Shown: one piece after another, positions 34,073-43,508 of the stretch | How positions within the stretch are numbered: the stretch's first letter is position 1 | Layout: every line of letters begins with the position of its first letter | NCBI GenBank assembly: GCA_028284235.1 | Contig: JANQSC010000004.1 | Location: 1-45,293 of the forward strand | Source of the DNA: Opitutaceae bacterium | Lineage (GTDB): Bacteria > Verrucomicrobiota > Verrucomicrobiia > Opitutales > Opitutaceae | DNA: 45,293 bases | Direction: 5' to 3' | Position numbers and translations under genes: made by a program | Notes under the pieces: generated by a model | What the model was told of the DNA's origin: nothing | The model's input: only the letters and a program-made list of their open reading frames with translations | Database searches by the model: none

Positions 34073-34836
34073 GAAGCGGCGCGGGCCGAAGCAATCAGAT
34101 CGCAGAACGACTTGCCGTCGAGCGACGCGCCGCCAATCAAACCGCCGTCGATGTCCTTCTGCCCCAGCAGTTCGTTCGCGTTTGCGGGCTTCATCGAGCC
34201 GCCGTAGAGGATTCTCACCTTCTCCGCAACCGACGCGCCGTACTTCTCGGTCAACAGAGCCCGAATCGAAGCGTGCACTTCCTGAGCCATTTCCGGCGTC
34301 GCAGTCTTTCCGGTGCCGATCGCCCAGACCGGCTCGTAGGCGATCACCACGCTGCCCATGCTGCTGGCTTCGACGCCTTCGAGGCCGCCCAGCAACTGGG
34401 TTTTCACGACTTCCAGAGTTTCGCCCGCTTCCCGCTGCTCGAGGGTTTCACCGATGCACAGAATCGGGCTGAGCAGATTCTCCAACGAGAACTTCACCTT
34501 CTCGTTCACGAACGCGTCGCTCTCGCCAAAATACTCCCGACGCTCGCTGTGGCCGAGGATGACGTACTTGGCGAAAACCGCCCGCAGCATCTCCGGAGAC
34601 GCTTCGCCCGTGTAGGCGCCGCTGGTCTTCGGATACAGGTTTTGGGCTCCCAGCTTGACCGCCGATCCTTCGATCGCCTGGGACACGCGGTCCAGCGCGA
34701 CGAACGAGGGGCAGACGACCACGTCCACGGAAGCGTCTTTCGAAACCATCGACGCGATCTCGGACGCGAGTTCCTTCCCCTCCTCCGGGGTCTTGTTCAT
34801 TTTCCAGTTTCCGGCGATAAAATATTTTCTGCTCAT
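34069..34836 (-). CDS. tpiA: Triosephosphate isomerase
   Basis: A 255-residue TIM that interconverts dihydroxyacetone phosphate and glyceraldehyde 3-phosphate. Catalytic residues are N10 and K12 (GNWKMN), H96 (LGHSERREYFGESD) and E168 (AYEPVWAIGTG). The phosphate-binding ILYGGSMKPANANEL and GGLIGGASL are present. It is third in the gap-pgk-tpiA set, 50 bases after pgk. Confidence 0.98.
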   Translation of the reverse strand: MSRKYFIAGNWKMNKTPEEGKELASEIASMVSKDASVDVVVCPSFVALDRVSQAIEGSAVKLGAQNLYPKTSGAYTGEASPEMLRAVFAKYVILGHSERREYFGESDAFVNEKVKFSLENLLSPILCIGETLEQREAGETLEVVKTQLLGGLEGVEASSMGSVVIAYEPVWAIGTGKTATPEMAQEVHASIRALLTEKYGASVAEKVRILYGGSMKPANANELLGQKDIDGGLIGGASLDGKSFCDLIASARAAS

Positions 34837-34886
34837 GTATCTAGTAGTTCAGGGTGTCTCGTTAAGCGTTGAAAGATAGGCGGACG

Positions 34887-36089
34887 CTACTTGTTCTCAA
34901 GCGCTTCCACGCCCGGAAGGGCCTTGCCCTCGAGAAATTCCAGACTGGCGCCGCCGCCGGTGCTGATGAAGGAAACCTCGCCGCCAAACCCAGCTTGGTT
35001 CACGGCCTTGACCGAGTCGCCGCCGCCGATGATGGAAATCGCGCTCTTGTTCTTGGCCACTGCTTCGGCGATCGCGAATGAGCCTTTGCTGCACGCTTCG
35101 ATCTCGAAAATCCCCATCGGCCCGTTCATGAGAATCGTCTTGGCCCCCGCGAGCTCCTCCGCGTAGAGAGCCGCGGTCTTCGGTCCAATGTCGACGCCTT
35201 CCCAGCCGTCCGGGATGTTGCCGTCAGGATCGCTTACACCCACATTGCCGACGCTCATCGTGTCAAAGTCCAGCGAGTCTACGGTGACGTTGTCCACTGG
35301 CAACAGGAACTTCACGCCCTTCGCTTCCGCCTTCTGCATCGCCGCTTTAGCCGTGTCGATAAACTTGGGCTCGGCCAAACTGTCGCCGACGGTTTTGCCA
35401 TTTGCCAGCGCAAAGGTGTAGGCCATCGCTCCGCCAATGAGAATTGTATCCGCTTTTTCGAGCAGGCGGTCGATCACCGTGATCTTGTCGCTCACCTTGG
35501 CGCCGCCGAGGATGACCACGAACGGGCTTTCCGCGTTTTCTGTTTTCTCGCCCAAATATTCTAGCTCTCTTTGTATCAAGAAACCGGCTACCGCTGGCTT
35601 CAAGTACTCCGCGATTCCCGCAGTGGAAGCGTGAGCCCGGTGGGCGGTGCCAAACGCGTCGTTAATATAAACGTCGCCCAGCTTGGCGAAATCCTGGGCC
35701 AGCTCAGGATCGTTTTTCTCTTCGCCCGCATGGAAGCGAACATTCTCGAGCAAAGCCACAGACCCTGGCGAAAGCTCGGAAACCGCTTTCTCCGCCGCTT
35801 CGCCGCGCGATTCCGGCACAAATACGACCGGCTGGCCCAACTCGGCGGCCAAGGCCTTCGCCACGGGAGCGAGCGAGAATTTCGGATTCGCCTCGCCTTT
35901 CGGGCGACCCAAGTGGCTGAGCAAGATCGCCGTGCCGCCTTGCTCCACGACGTGTTTGATCGTCGGGAGAGCGCCGTAGATACGGGTCTTGTCCGTGATC
36001 TCCCCGCCTTGGAGCGGCACGTTAAAATCCACGCGGATGACCGCTTTCTTCCCTTTTAGGTCTATGTCTTCAATCGTCTTTTTCGCCAT
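34887..36089 (-). CDS. pgk: Phosphoglycerate kinase
   Basis: A 400-residue kinase that transfers phosphate between 1,3-bisphosphoglycerate and ADP. It has VIRVDFNVPLQGGEITD near the start, the substrate arginine regions LLSHLGRPKG and LLENVRFHAGEE, VILGGAKVSDKI, and the C-terminal nucleotide site ISIIGGGDSVKAVN followed by FISTGGGASLEFLEG. ATG 36089 (MAKKTIEDIDLKGK) is chosen over an ATG three codons upstream (36098). A terminator-like hairpin separates it from gap, so it may also be transcribed on its own. Confidence 0.98.
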   Translation of the reverse strand: MAKKTIEDIDLKGKKAVIRVDFNVPLQGGEITDKTRIYGALPTIKHVVEQGGTAILLSHLGRPKGEANPKFSLAPVAKALAAELGQPVVFVPESRGEAAEKAVSELSPGSVALLENVRFHAGEEKNDPELAQDFAKLGDVYINDAFGTAHRAHASTAGIAEYLKPAVAGFLIQRELEYLGEKTENAESPFVVILGGAKVSDKITVIDRLLEKADTILIGGAMAYTFALANGKTVGDSLAEPKFIDTAKAAMQKAEAKGVKFLLPVDNVTVDSLDFDTMSVGNVGVSDPDGNIPDGWEGVDIGPKTAALYAEELAGAKTILMNGPMGIFEIEACSKGSFAIAEAVAKNKSAISIIGGGDSVKAVNQAGFGGEVSFISTGGGASLEFLEGKALPGVEALENK

Positions 36090-36210
36090 GGCGATCAATG
36101 GGCTCCAGGCCCGGAATAATAAGAGTGTCTTAGGTGAAGTTCAGGATTGGATGCGGCGGCTTGCAACGCGAGCGGCTCGTTCATCTCGTCTCCAGCCCCA
36201 CGGGGCCGTT

Positions 36211-36250
36211 GAAAAAAGAAAGCCCTTTGCCCGGGAAGCCCAGACAAAGG
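36211..36250 (-). terminator. Rho-independent terminator between gap and pgk
   Basis: On the minus strand CCTTTG (complement of 36245-36250) pairs with CAAAGG (complement of 36224-36229), extended by an inner CTGGG/CCCGG stem, and is followed by CTTTCTTTTTTC. It starts 20 bases after the gap stop and could uncouple gap from pgk-tpiA. Confidence 0.75.
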
Positions 36251-36269
36251 ACCGAAATCTAAAGCGCGA

Positions 36270-37307
<1,038 letters not shown>

Positions 37308-37433
37308 TTACTGATTGACGTCGATGATTTGGATGATCCGTCACCCTGAATTTAGCCCCAGAGCTCTGGCGAAGCGGGAGTAGATGGCGCCCTTTCAATA
37401 AAATCAAGGGTTTAAAACGCGCCAATTTGATGT

Positions 37434-39869
37434 CTAATCCGCGGAGATCCAAAGCCCCGTTCCCAGGGGGGGAAGGAGCAATTCGTCGGTCAAATCCACC
37501 CGAAGCGGCTCGAGTTCCTCGCCCCAAAACCGGTCGTGATCCGCCAATTGCGTCCACGCGCCCGACCAATCCCCCAGCGACATCCGCAATGGTTCCGTCT
37601 CCGGATTCACTGCGAACAAGAGCTTGCGGGGGCCGCGACTGCCGTCCGCGTTGTAGAGCGCCGCGAGCGCGTTGCGCCCCTCTTGCTCGTCGAACTCGAA
37701 AAACCCGTCCGACGCTCGCGAGTAGTGGCGCAACAAACGGCCCGTTTCCGACATTCGGAACGCGATCCAGCCGCGGATGTAATCGCTGGAAAGAGCGAAC
37801 TCCGACCGCCGTCCATAGTCCAAGGCGTTCAAGTCCCCGCGTTGATAAGTGTTGTTCACCCCGCCCTTGGAAAAGAGAAAATCCTGGCCTGCATGGAGCA
37901 TGGGCATCCCGATCGACGCCATTAGCAGCGCCGCCATCATGTGCGTGCGGCGGATGTCGTTCAACGCGGGCAGCGTTCCGTCGAACTCGGGTTGCTCCGT
38001 AATCACGTCTATCCACACCCGATCGTCGTGAGACTCCGTGTAGTTGACCGTTTGAGACGGCCAGTCGGCATAGTCGTCGGGCGAGCCTTTCAGTAAATGG
38101 GAAAGCTGTCCGGAAGACAACTCGCCCTTCACATAGGATTTGATTCCTTCCCGGTATCCATCATTCCAAGACGCGTAACCGGTATCGATCAAATCCCTGC
38201 CAATATGGCCCCTGAAACTCCAGGGCTCGGCGATGAGGATAACATCGGGTTTCACCGCTTTGAGCTCCCGTTCGATCTCCTGCAACGCTGCTTTGCCCAC
38301 CAGGTCCGCCAGGTCGAATCGAAAGCCATCCACTCCGTAGAATAAAACCAAGTGTTTCAAGCTCTCGACAATGATTCGCCGGGCCATGGGCGCGTCGCAA
38401 CGCAAGTCGTTCCCGCAACCGCTCCAATTCGTCAACGCCCCGTCGCCTTCCACATGGAAGTAGTACAGCTTGTCGATGTACATTAAGTGAGCGGGCTCGC
38501 CCACGTGGTTGTAGACGACATCGAGAATGACCGCCATTCCACGTTGGTGAATACTGGATACAAGCGAGCGAAACTCCTCGATCTGCGACGCGTTCTGTGG
38601 GTCGCTGCCGTACTGCGACGCCGGAGCGAAAAAATTGGCGGTCATGTAGCCCCAGTGATATTCGCCGTAGGAGCGACTGTCGTTCTCCTGCACCGGCTGC
38701 AACTCCAGAGCGTTGATCCCCAAAGTGGCAGGGTAGAAATCCGGGCGATCGACGTAGGCCTGCAAGTCCGGAAAGCCCAGCGGACGGTCGAGTTCAGCGT
38801 TTTCGGGCAGGCCCGCCACTAGGTCTCGCGTGTGCGCTTCCAGAATCACTAAATCCTGCCATTGGGGAACCGGGTAATGATCCAGTGGCTCAAAGCGTTC
38901 CAAATCGACCACGACTCCGGGTCCTTCCCGGCCCAGAGCCGCCTTGGCGTAGGGATCCAGGATCTTGAAATTCGGGTCGAACACGCCGCACTCTCCGTCG
39001 GGGCCGTCCAGCCGGAACCAATAGCGGGCGCCGTCCAGGTTCTCCGAAATCGAAACCTCCCAGACGAAATCCTCCGACGGCTCCATATCGATCCATTCGA
39101 GGTCTGCCTCCATCTCGTCTTTGCCGAATACACCCACTTTGACCCACTCCGCTCTCGGAGCGAACAGCCGGAAAACCGTGCGGTCTCCCTCGACTATGGC
39201 GCCCAGCGCCTTGTCCGATTTCAGCTGTAGAAAGAACGGTCCGGGATCCAGGCGAGTCCGATGCTCGTGGATTCGACTATGGTAAATGAGCGTGTGGTTT
39301 TTCGCCAAGTCGAGCGGCTCTTCCAGCGCGAACCGAAACCGGTGCCGCCCGCTCCGGGCCGCGGCGAAAACGTAGTTGCAGTTCCCGAGGTCGTCCATGA
39401 CCGAGTTCGGCGCCTCCGCGTCGACCGGCAGCCAATGGTGGTCCCCCGTCACGAACTTGAACGGAACTGTACGGGCGATATCCACGGCCTCCAGCGGCAC
39501 GCGCAAGACCAGGGCCCGCTTGCCCTCGATCGTTTCCAGCGACATTCGCCACTGCTCCTCTCCAACCGCCTCTTGCCAGCCGTTGAATGCGCCTGCAACG
39601 TAGACCGTGTCCGAGTCTGGATCGATCCAATCGAACTCCTCCAGATCGAGGACGAATACGCCAAGCCCGCTTCCGTCGACAAAGTAGCGGCTCTCACTCG
39701 CAAAGTCGCTTGCAGGCAGCGGCTCCAGAACGAGATAGCCCCCGAACTCCCCCTCCAAACTAATGCGAGGCGGACGCAACGCCCGCCAGTCGTGGCTCAA
39801 TTCGACAACGCCTTCGGAAGGCGAAGCGAGGAACGCGCGCGCAATTCGATGAGATTCGTGAGAGGACAT
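37434..39869 (-). CDS. Type I pullulanase-like alpha-glucan debranching enzyme (GH13)
   Basis: An 811-residue glycoside hydrolase. The N-terminal region has a carbohydrate-binding/CBM48-like part (VFRLFAPRAEWVKVGVFG, YWFRLDGPDGE). The GH13 barrel has region I VILDVVYNHVGEP, region II GFRFDLADL with nucleophile D519, region III LIAEPWSF with acid/base E548 and region IV ESHDDR with D615, plus the pullulanase/isoamylase-type YHWGYMTANFFAPASQYG. It lacks a signal peptide, so it probably acts on cytoplasmic glycogen or imported dextrins and releases linear chains for glycolysis. The gene lies upstream of gap on the same strand. GlgX-type debranching is an alternative. Confidence 0.87.
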   Translation of the reverse strand: MSSHESHRIARAFLASPSEGVVELSHDWRALRPPRISLEGEFGGYLVLEPLPASDFASESRYFVDGSGLGVFVLDLEEFDWIDPDSDTVYVAGAFNGWQEAVGEEQWRMSLETIEGKRALVLRVPLEAVDIARTVPFKFVTGDHHWLPVDAEAPNSVMDDLGNCNYVFAAARSGRHRFRFALEEPLDLAKNHTLIYHSRIHEHRTRLDPGPFFLQLKSDKALGAIVEGDRTVFRLFAPRAEWVKVGVFGKDEMEADLEWIDMEPSEDFVWEVSISENLDGARYWFRLDGPDGECGVFDPNFKILDPYAKAALGREGPGVVVDLERFEPLDHYPVPQWQDLVILEAHTRDLVAGLPENAELDRPLGFPDLQAYVDRPDFYPATLGINALELQPVQENDSRSYGEYHWGYMTANFFAPASQYGSDPQNASQIEEFRSLVSSIHQRGMAVILDVVYNHVGEPAHLMYIDKLYYFHVEGDGALTNWSGCGNDLRCDAPMARRIIVESLKHLVLFYGVDGFRFDLADLVGKAALQEIERELKAVKPDVILIAEPWSFRGHIGRDLIDTGYASWNDGYREGIKSYVKGELSSGQLSHLLKGSPDDYADWPSQTVNYTESHDDRVWIDVITEQPEFDGTLPALNDIRRTHMMAALLMASIGMPMLHAGQDFLFSKGGVNNTYQRGDLNALDYGRRSEFALSSDYIRGWIAFRMSETGRLLRHYSRASDGFFEFDEQEGRNALAALYNADGSRGPRKLLFAVNPETEPLRMSLGDWSGAWTQLADHDRFWGEELEPLRVDLTDELLLPPLGTGLWISAD

Positions 39870-39993
39870 AAACCGCGGTCAAAAGAAAATCGCCAACAGC
39901 TCAACCGTATTTCCCCAGTCATTACAAGCCAGGAAGCGGTCTCGCGTTCGCTTGGGGCTCCCTGCGAACAGGAATTGAATCGCCCTTTTAACC

Positions 39994-40701
39994 TCAACGG
40001 CGCGCCAGCTGGTGAATTAAGTCGCCCGTGTGCTCCACCGTTTCGATAAATCGCTGGAACAGCGCCCGAGCATCGACCAGCTCCACGTCGATCTTGCCAT
40101 CCTTGAGCTCCTGGATCTCGTCGAACACCGACATCGAAAACGGGACGTGCGTGGCGAACCGACGCACCGCTTCGCGCTTGCGGACCGGCACGTTCACTTC
40201 GAAAAACCGGAGCGCCGCCCGAATCAAAATCTGGAAGGTCGACAGCGTTGCCACCATGAGCGAAGCGATTTCCGATTCCGACCCTTCCAGCAACAGGTAC
40301 CGCTCCCGCAGCTGGATCAGCTTGCCCTTCAACTCGTGCTCGAGCTGGAAACGGAGATTCGCCTGGCTGATCGGCAGGCGCTTCATCACATCCTCGCCCG
40401 CGAGAATCACGTGATTCTCCTTAATGTCCAACATCTCGATCGGAAACACGTCCGACGAGCTTTTCAACCGCTCCCAAGTGAACAACAAAGGCGGCGGATT
40501 CCCGAACTGGGCCCACCGCGTCGTCAACGGGCGTATCTTGTCCAGCTCCTCCAAGGACAACTCCACGCACACCACCAACAAGTTGAAGTCGGAATACTTC
40601 TCCGACCGCTCCCCAGTCGTCGCCGAGCCGTAGAGGATGACCGATACCAACGAGAAACCGAGCGCGTTCGATAGTTCGTCAGTAAATTCCTCCGGTGTCA
40701 T
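39994..40701 (-). CDS. Nucleotidyltransferase-fold protein
   Basis: A 235-residue protein with an N-terminal minimal-nucleotidyltransferase motif (VILYGSATTGERSEKYSDFN, then LLVV): G-S followed by D-x-N where active enzymes normally have D-x-D. The C-terminal half (residues ~125-235) is helical and HEPN-like in general appearance (ERYLLLEGSESEIASLMV, FQILIRAALRFFEVNVPVRK). A small MNT-type antitoxin is much shorter than this, so a toxin-antitoxin role is not supported. The substrate is unknown. It is divergent from the glycosyltransferase gene. Confidence 0.6.
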   Translation of the reverse strand: MTPEEFTDELSNALGFSLVSVILYGSATTGERSEKYSDFNLLVVCVELSLEELDKIRPLTTRWAQFGNPPPLLFTWERLKSSSDVFPIEMLDIKENHVILAGEDVMKRLPISQANLRFQLEHELKGKLIQLRERYLLLEGSESEIASLMVATLSTFQILIRAALRFFEVNVPVRKREAVRRFATHVPFSMSVFDEIQELKDGKIDVELVDARALFQRFIETVEHTGDLIHQLARR

Positions 40702-40850
40702 GAGTTCCTACCTCTTTCTACAACAAGCGACGCCAAAATACTAGCCCCGACTTCGCTCGCCTTGCCCCCTAGCGAATCAGCCATAACGCTTGCCACTCGT
40801 TCCCTCGCCCCCAAACCTTCGACTGACCGACGACCCGACGATTTTCGCGA

Positions 40851-42155
40851 ATGAACGAGCTGCCCAGAATCTCAATCGTGACACCCTCCTACAACCAGGG
40901 GGAATATCTGGCCGAAACCCTGCAAAGCCTCGTCGATCAAGACTACCCGAATCTCGAAGTCGTGATCCAGGACGGCGGCTCCACCGACGCGTCTATCGAA
41001 ATTGCCGAGCGCTTCGTTTCAAACCACCCAGACCTCTTCCAACTCACAGTCGAATCCGACGAAGGCCAGGCGGACGCGCTCGCTCGCGGATTCCGCAAAA
41101 CCACCGGCGAGATAATGGGCTTCCTGAATTCCGACGACTGGCTCGAAACTGGCTGCCTCCACAGCGTCGCCCGAGCCATCGATCCCGCTCGTGGACGCCA
41201 CGTCGTTTTCGGGCGCAGCCTCTTCTTCGGAAACGACCCCGGGAAAGAAGGCCGCGACCACCCGGCTCGATACACCAACCACTACCAGCAGCTCGCGATC
41301 TGGAACCGACAAGTCAACCAGATCCCGCAACCCTCCGCCTTCTGGCATCGAGAGGTCTGGGAGCGTTGCGGCGGGATCAACACCACAGTCAGCCACGCCA
41401 TCGACTACGATCTTTTCTGCCGTTTCAGCCAACGCTACCGATTTCACAAAGTCCCGGAAATCTGGAGCCATTACCGACTCCACGCCTCGTCCAAAACGTC
41501 AAACGTGAATCAATGGGATATCGTCGACGTCTGCATCGAAGTTAGCCGCCGGCACTGGGGTCCCTGGTACTCCCCGATTCGCTGGCGCTGCTTCCTTTCC
41601 CACGCAATGTACCGCCGCAGCCAGCGACCGCGAGCGATCGAAGTCGCCCGCAAAGCGGAAACCGCCCTGATCAAAGGTTCGCGAACCCCCGCGTTCTTTC
41701 TTGGTCTCCACGCCGCCTGGTCGGCGCCGCTCCTTTTCCGGCGACGCATTCTCTTCCCGATCGCAGCCACCCGCGGCTGGGGCCGGATCGCCCGCCATCT
41801 GAGAGAAGATTCCGTCGCCGAAATCTGTCCCAACTCCTGGATCGGCCCCTACTACGAAACCGAAGCGCCGACCGGTCCAGAAGACGAAACGCTCTTTCTC
41901 CAAATCGAAATACCCGATTGCTTCGATCCCGCGACCTACAGGAGCTTCCTATCAATCGACGGGCAACCGGTCGCTTCAAACCAACCGACAGACACCGCGA
42001 TTCGGACCTTCGAGGCCAAAATCCCGGAAACCAGACGCAACGCCATCCGTGTCACCCTCTGCGCCAACCGCTACTTCGTTCCCTCCATCGAAGGCGAGAG
42101 CGACGACAAACGCCTCCTCTCCGCCCGGCTGCTCAAACTGGAGACAAGGCCCTGA
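40851..42155 (+). CDS. Family 2 glycosyltransferase with C-terminal extension
   Basis: A 434-residue protein. Residues ~5-215 are a GT-A family 2 glycosyltransferase: ISIVTPSYNQGEYLAETLQS, VVIQDGGSTDASIE, SDEGQADALARGF, and the metal-binding FLNSDDWLETG. Inverting transfer to surface polysaccharides is usual for the family. The C-terminal ~110 residues (FLQIEIPDCFDPATYRSFLS...) look like a separate beta domain, and basic segments in between may touch the membrane. The acceptor is unknown. It has no neighbouring polysaccharide cluster. It is followed by a palindromic element. Confidence 0.85.
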   Translation: MNELPRISIVTPSYNQGEYLAETLQSLVDQDYPNLEVVIQDGGSTDASIEIAERFVSNHPDLFQLTVESDEGQADALARGFRKTTGEIMGFLNSDDWLETGCLHSVARAIDPARGRHVVFGRSLFFGNDPGKEGRDHPARYTNHYQQLAIWNRQVNQIPQPSAFWHREVWERCGGINTTVSHAIDYDLFCRFSQRYRFHKVPEIWSHYRLHASSKTSNVNQWDIVDVCIEVSRRHWGPWYSPIRWRCFLSHAMYRRSQRPRAIEVARKAETALIKGSRTPAFFLGLHAAWSAPLLFRRRILFPIAATRGWGRIARHLREDSVAEICPNSWIGPYYETEAPTGPEDETLFLQIEIPDCFDPATYRSFLSIDGQPVASNQPTDTAIRTFEAKIPETRRNAIRVTLCANRYFVPSIEGESDDKRLLSARLLKLETRP

Positions 42156-42162
42156 CGGACTT

Positions 42163-42339
42163 TTTTAACAGTCGCCTCCGGCGAAATGACGCTTCGCGTC
42201 ACAAGGATCCCACTAGCGTGGGACAAGGATTTTGGGTTCTCACAGAGACTCGTTGGAGAATCAAAAATCCTTGTGGCTCGGCAGAGCCATCCTGGTGACG
42301 CGCCAGCGTCATTTGATCTCGAAGAGATCACTGTTAAAA
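42163..42339. repeat. Palindromic element with AACAG/CTGTT ends (copy between glycosyltransferase and mnmA)
   Basis: Perfect 10-bp terminal repeats TTTTAACAGT (42163-42172) and ACTGTTAAAA (42330-42339). Inside lie CGCC-tc-CGGCG, TGACGC-ttc-GCGTCA, TCCCAC-tag-cGTGGGA, ACAAGGATTTT...AAAAATCCTTGT, GGCTC-ggca-GAGCC, TGACGC-gcca-GCGTCA and GATCTC-gaa-GAGATC. The halves also complement each other over long range. It is the third clear member of the family. Confidence 0.8.
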
Positions 42340-42407
42340 CGGAACGCCGCCCCCGCTTCCCAATCTAGAAGCTTGCGACTCTCAGTCGGAATTGCCTGAG
42401 TGGCCCC

Positions 42408-43508
42408 GTGAAAAAGGTCCTAGTCGCAATGTCAGGAGGCGTTGACAGCAGCGTCGCCGCCCTGCTCCTCAAAGAGCAAGGCTACGACGTGGAGGGGGCC
42501 TACATGAAAAACTGGATCAACGAGGACGACATCCTAGGCGACTGCCCCTGGCAGCAAGACATCGAGGACGCCGCCGCCGTCGCCGATACGCTCGGAATCC
42601 CCTTTCGCGTCGTCAACCTCATGAAGGAATATCGGGAACGCATCGTCGACTACCTCCTCGACGGCTACCAATCGGGCATCACCCCCAACCCCGACGTCAT
42701 GTGCAATCGCGAGATCAAGTTCGGCGTGTTCCTCGACTACGCGCGGCAACAGGGCTTCGACCAGGTCGCTACCGGCCACTACGCCCGTCTCGAAACAACC
42801 GAAACGGGAAGCGCGATCCTCGAAGGCGCCGACAAAAACAAGGACCAGACCTACTTCCTGGCCCTGATGAAACCGGACCAAGTCGCCCGGGCCCGCTTCC
42901 CGATCGGCCACCTTGAGAAGCCAGAGCTCCGAGCGATGGCCCAAAAAGCCGCCCTCCCCAACGCGGACAAGAAAGACAGTCAAGGAATCTGCTTCATCGG
43001 GAATATCAAAATGCAGGACTTCCTGCGGGAATACGTTCCCGACAACCCGGGCCCCATCATCCGGGCCGACGACGACCAAACGCTCGGCGAACACAAAGGC
43101 CTCCACTATTTCACCATCGGGCAGCGAAAAGGCATCGGCATCCCGTCGAACAGCGACCACAAGAACTACGTCGTCGTGGGCAAGGACCAGGCCCGCAACG
43201 CCCTGCTCATTTCCTTCGAAGCTCAGTCCGCCCCCGGACTCTACGCTTCGAGCTGCCGCGTTTCACAGTTGAGTTTTATCGGCGACCCGATCCCCACCGA
43301 ATCCCGGATCGAAGTGAAAGTCCGCTATCGAGACCCGCGCGTCCTCGCAACGTATTCACTAGATGACGACAATTCCGCGGAAATCGTGTTCGACGAGCCG
43401 CAACGCGCCCTCGCCCTTGGACAAGTCATCGCCTTCTACCAAGGCGAGCGACTTCTCGGAGGTGGCATTTATACGCGCATCGATCCGACAAATGGAGGAA
43501 CGACATGA
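42408..43508 (+). CDS. mnmA: tRNA-specific 2-thiouridylase MnmA
   Basis: A 366-residue enzyme that thiolates U34 of tRNA-Lys, -Glu and -Gln. The PP-loop is [20 protein letters not shown]. The catalytic cysteines lie in [13 protein letters not shown] and [17 protein letters not shown], and the tRNA-binding ATGHYARLE and GQRKGIGI loops are present. Start is GTG 42408. Sulfur supply comes from a cysteine desulfurase relay that is not in the window. Its stop overlaps the start of the histidine kinase in ATGA, an unusual pairing. Confidence 0.96.
   Translation: MKKVLVAMSGGVDSSVAALLLKEQGYDVEGAYMKNWINEDDILGDCPWQQDIEDAAAVADTLGIPFRVVNLMKEYRERIVDYLLDGYQSGITPNPDVMCNREIKFGVFLDYARQQGFDQVATGHYARLETTETGSAILEGADKNKDQTYFLALMKPDQVARARFPIGHLEKPELRAMAQKAALPNADKKDSQGICFIGNIKMQDFLREYVPDNPGPIIRADDDQTLGEHKGLHYFTIGQRKGIGIPSNSDHKNYVVVGKDQARNALLISFEAQSAPGLYASSCRVSQLSFIGDPIPTESRIEVKVRYRDPRVLATYSLDDDNSAEIVFDEPQRALALGQVIAFYQGERLLGGGIYTRIDPTNGGTT

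Noticed and set aside
39994-40701. MNT/HEPN toxin-antitoxin module
   Set aside because: Both regions lie in one 235-residue protein, the HEPN RNase motif is not seen and there is no small partner gene.
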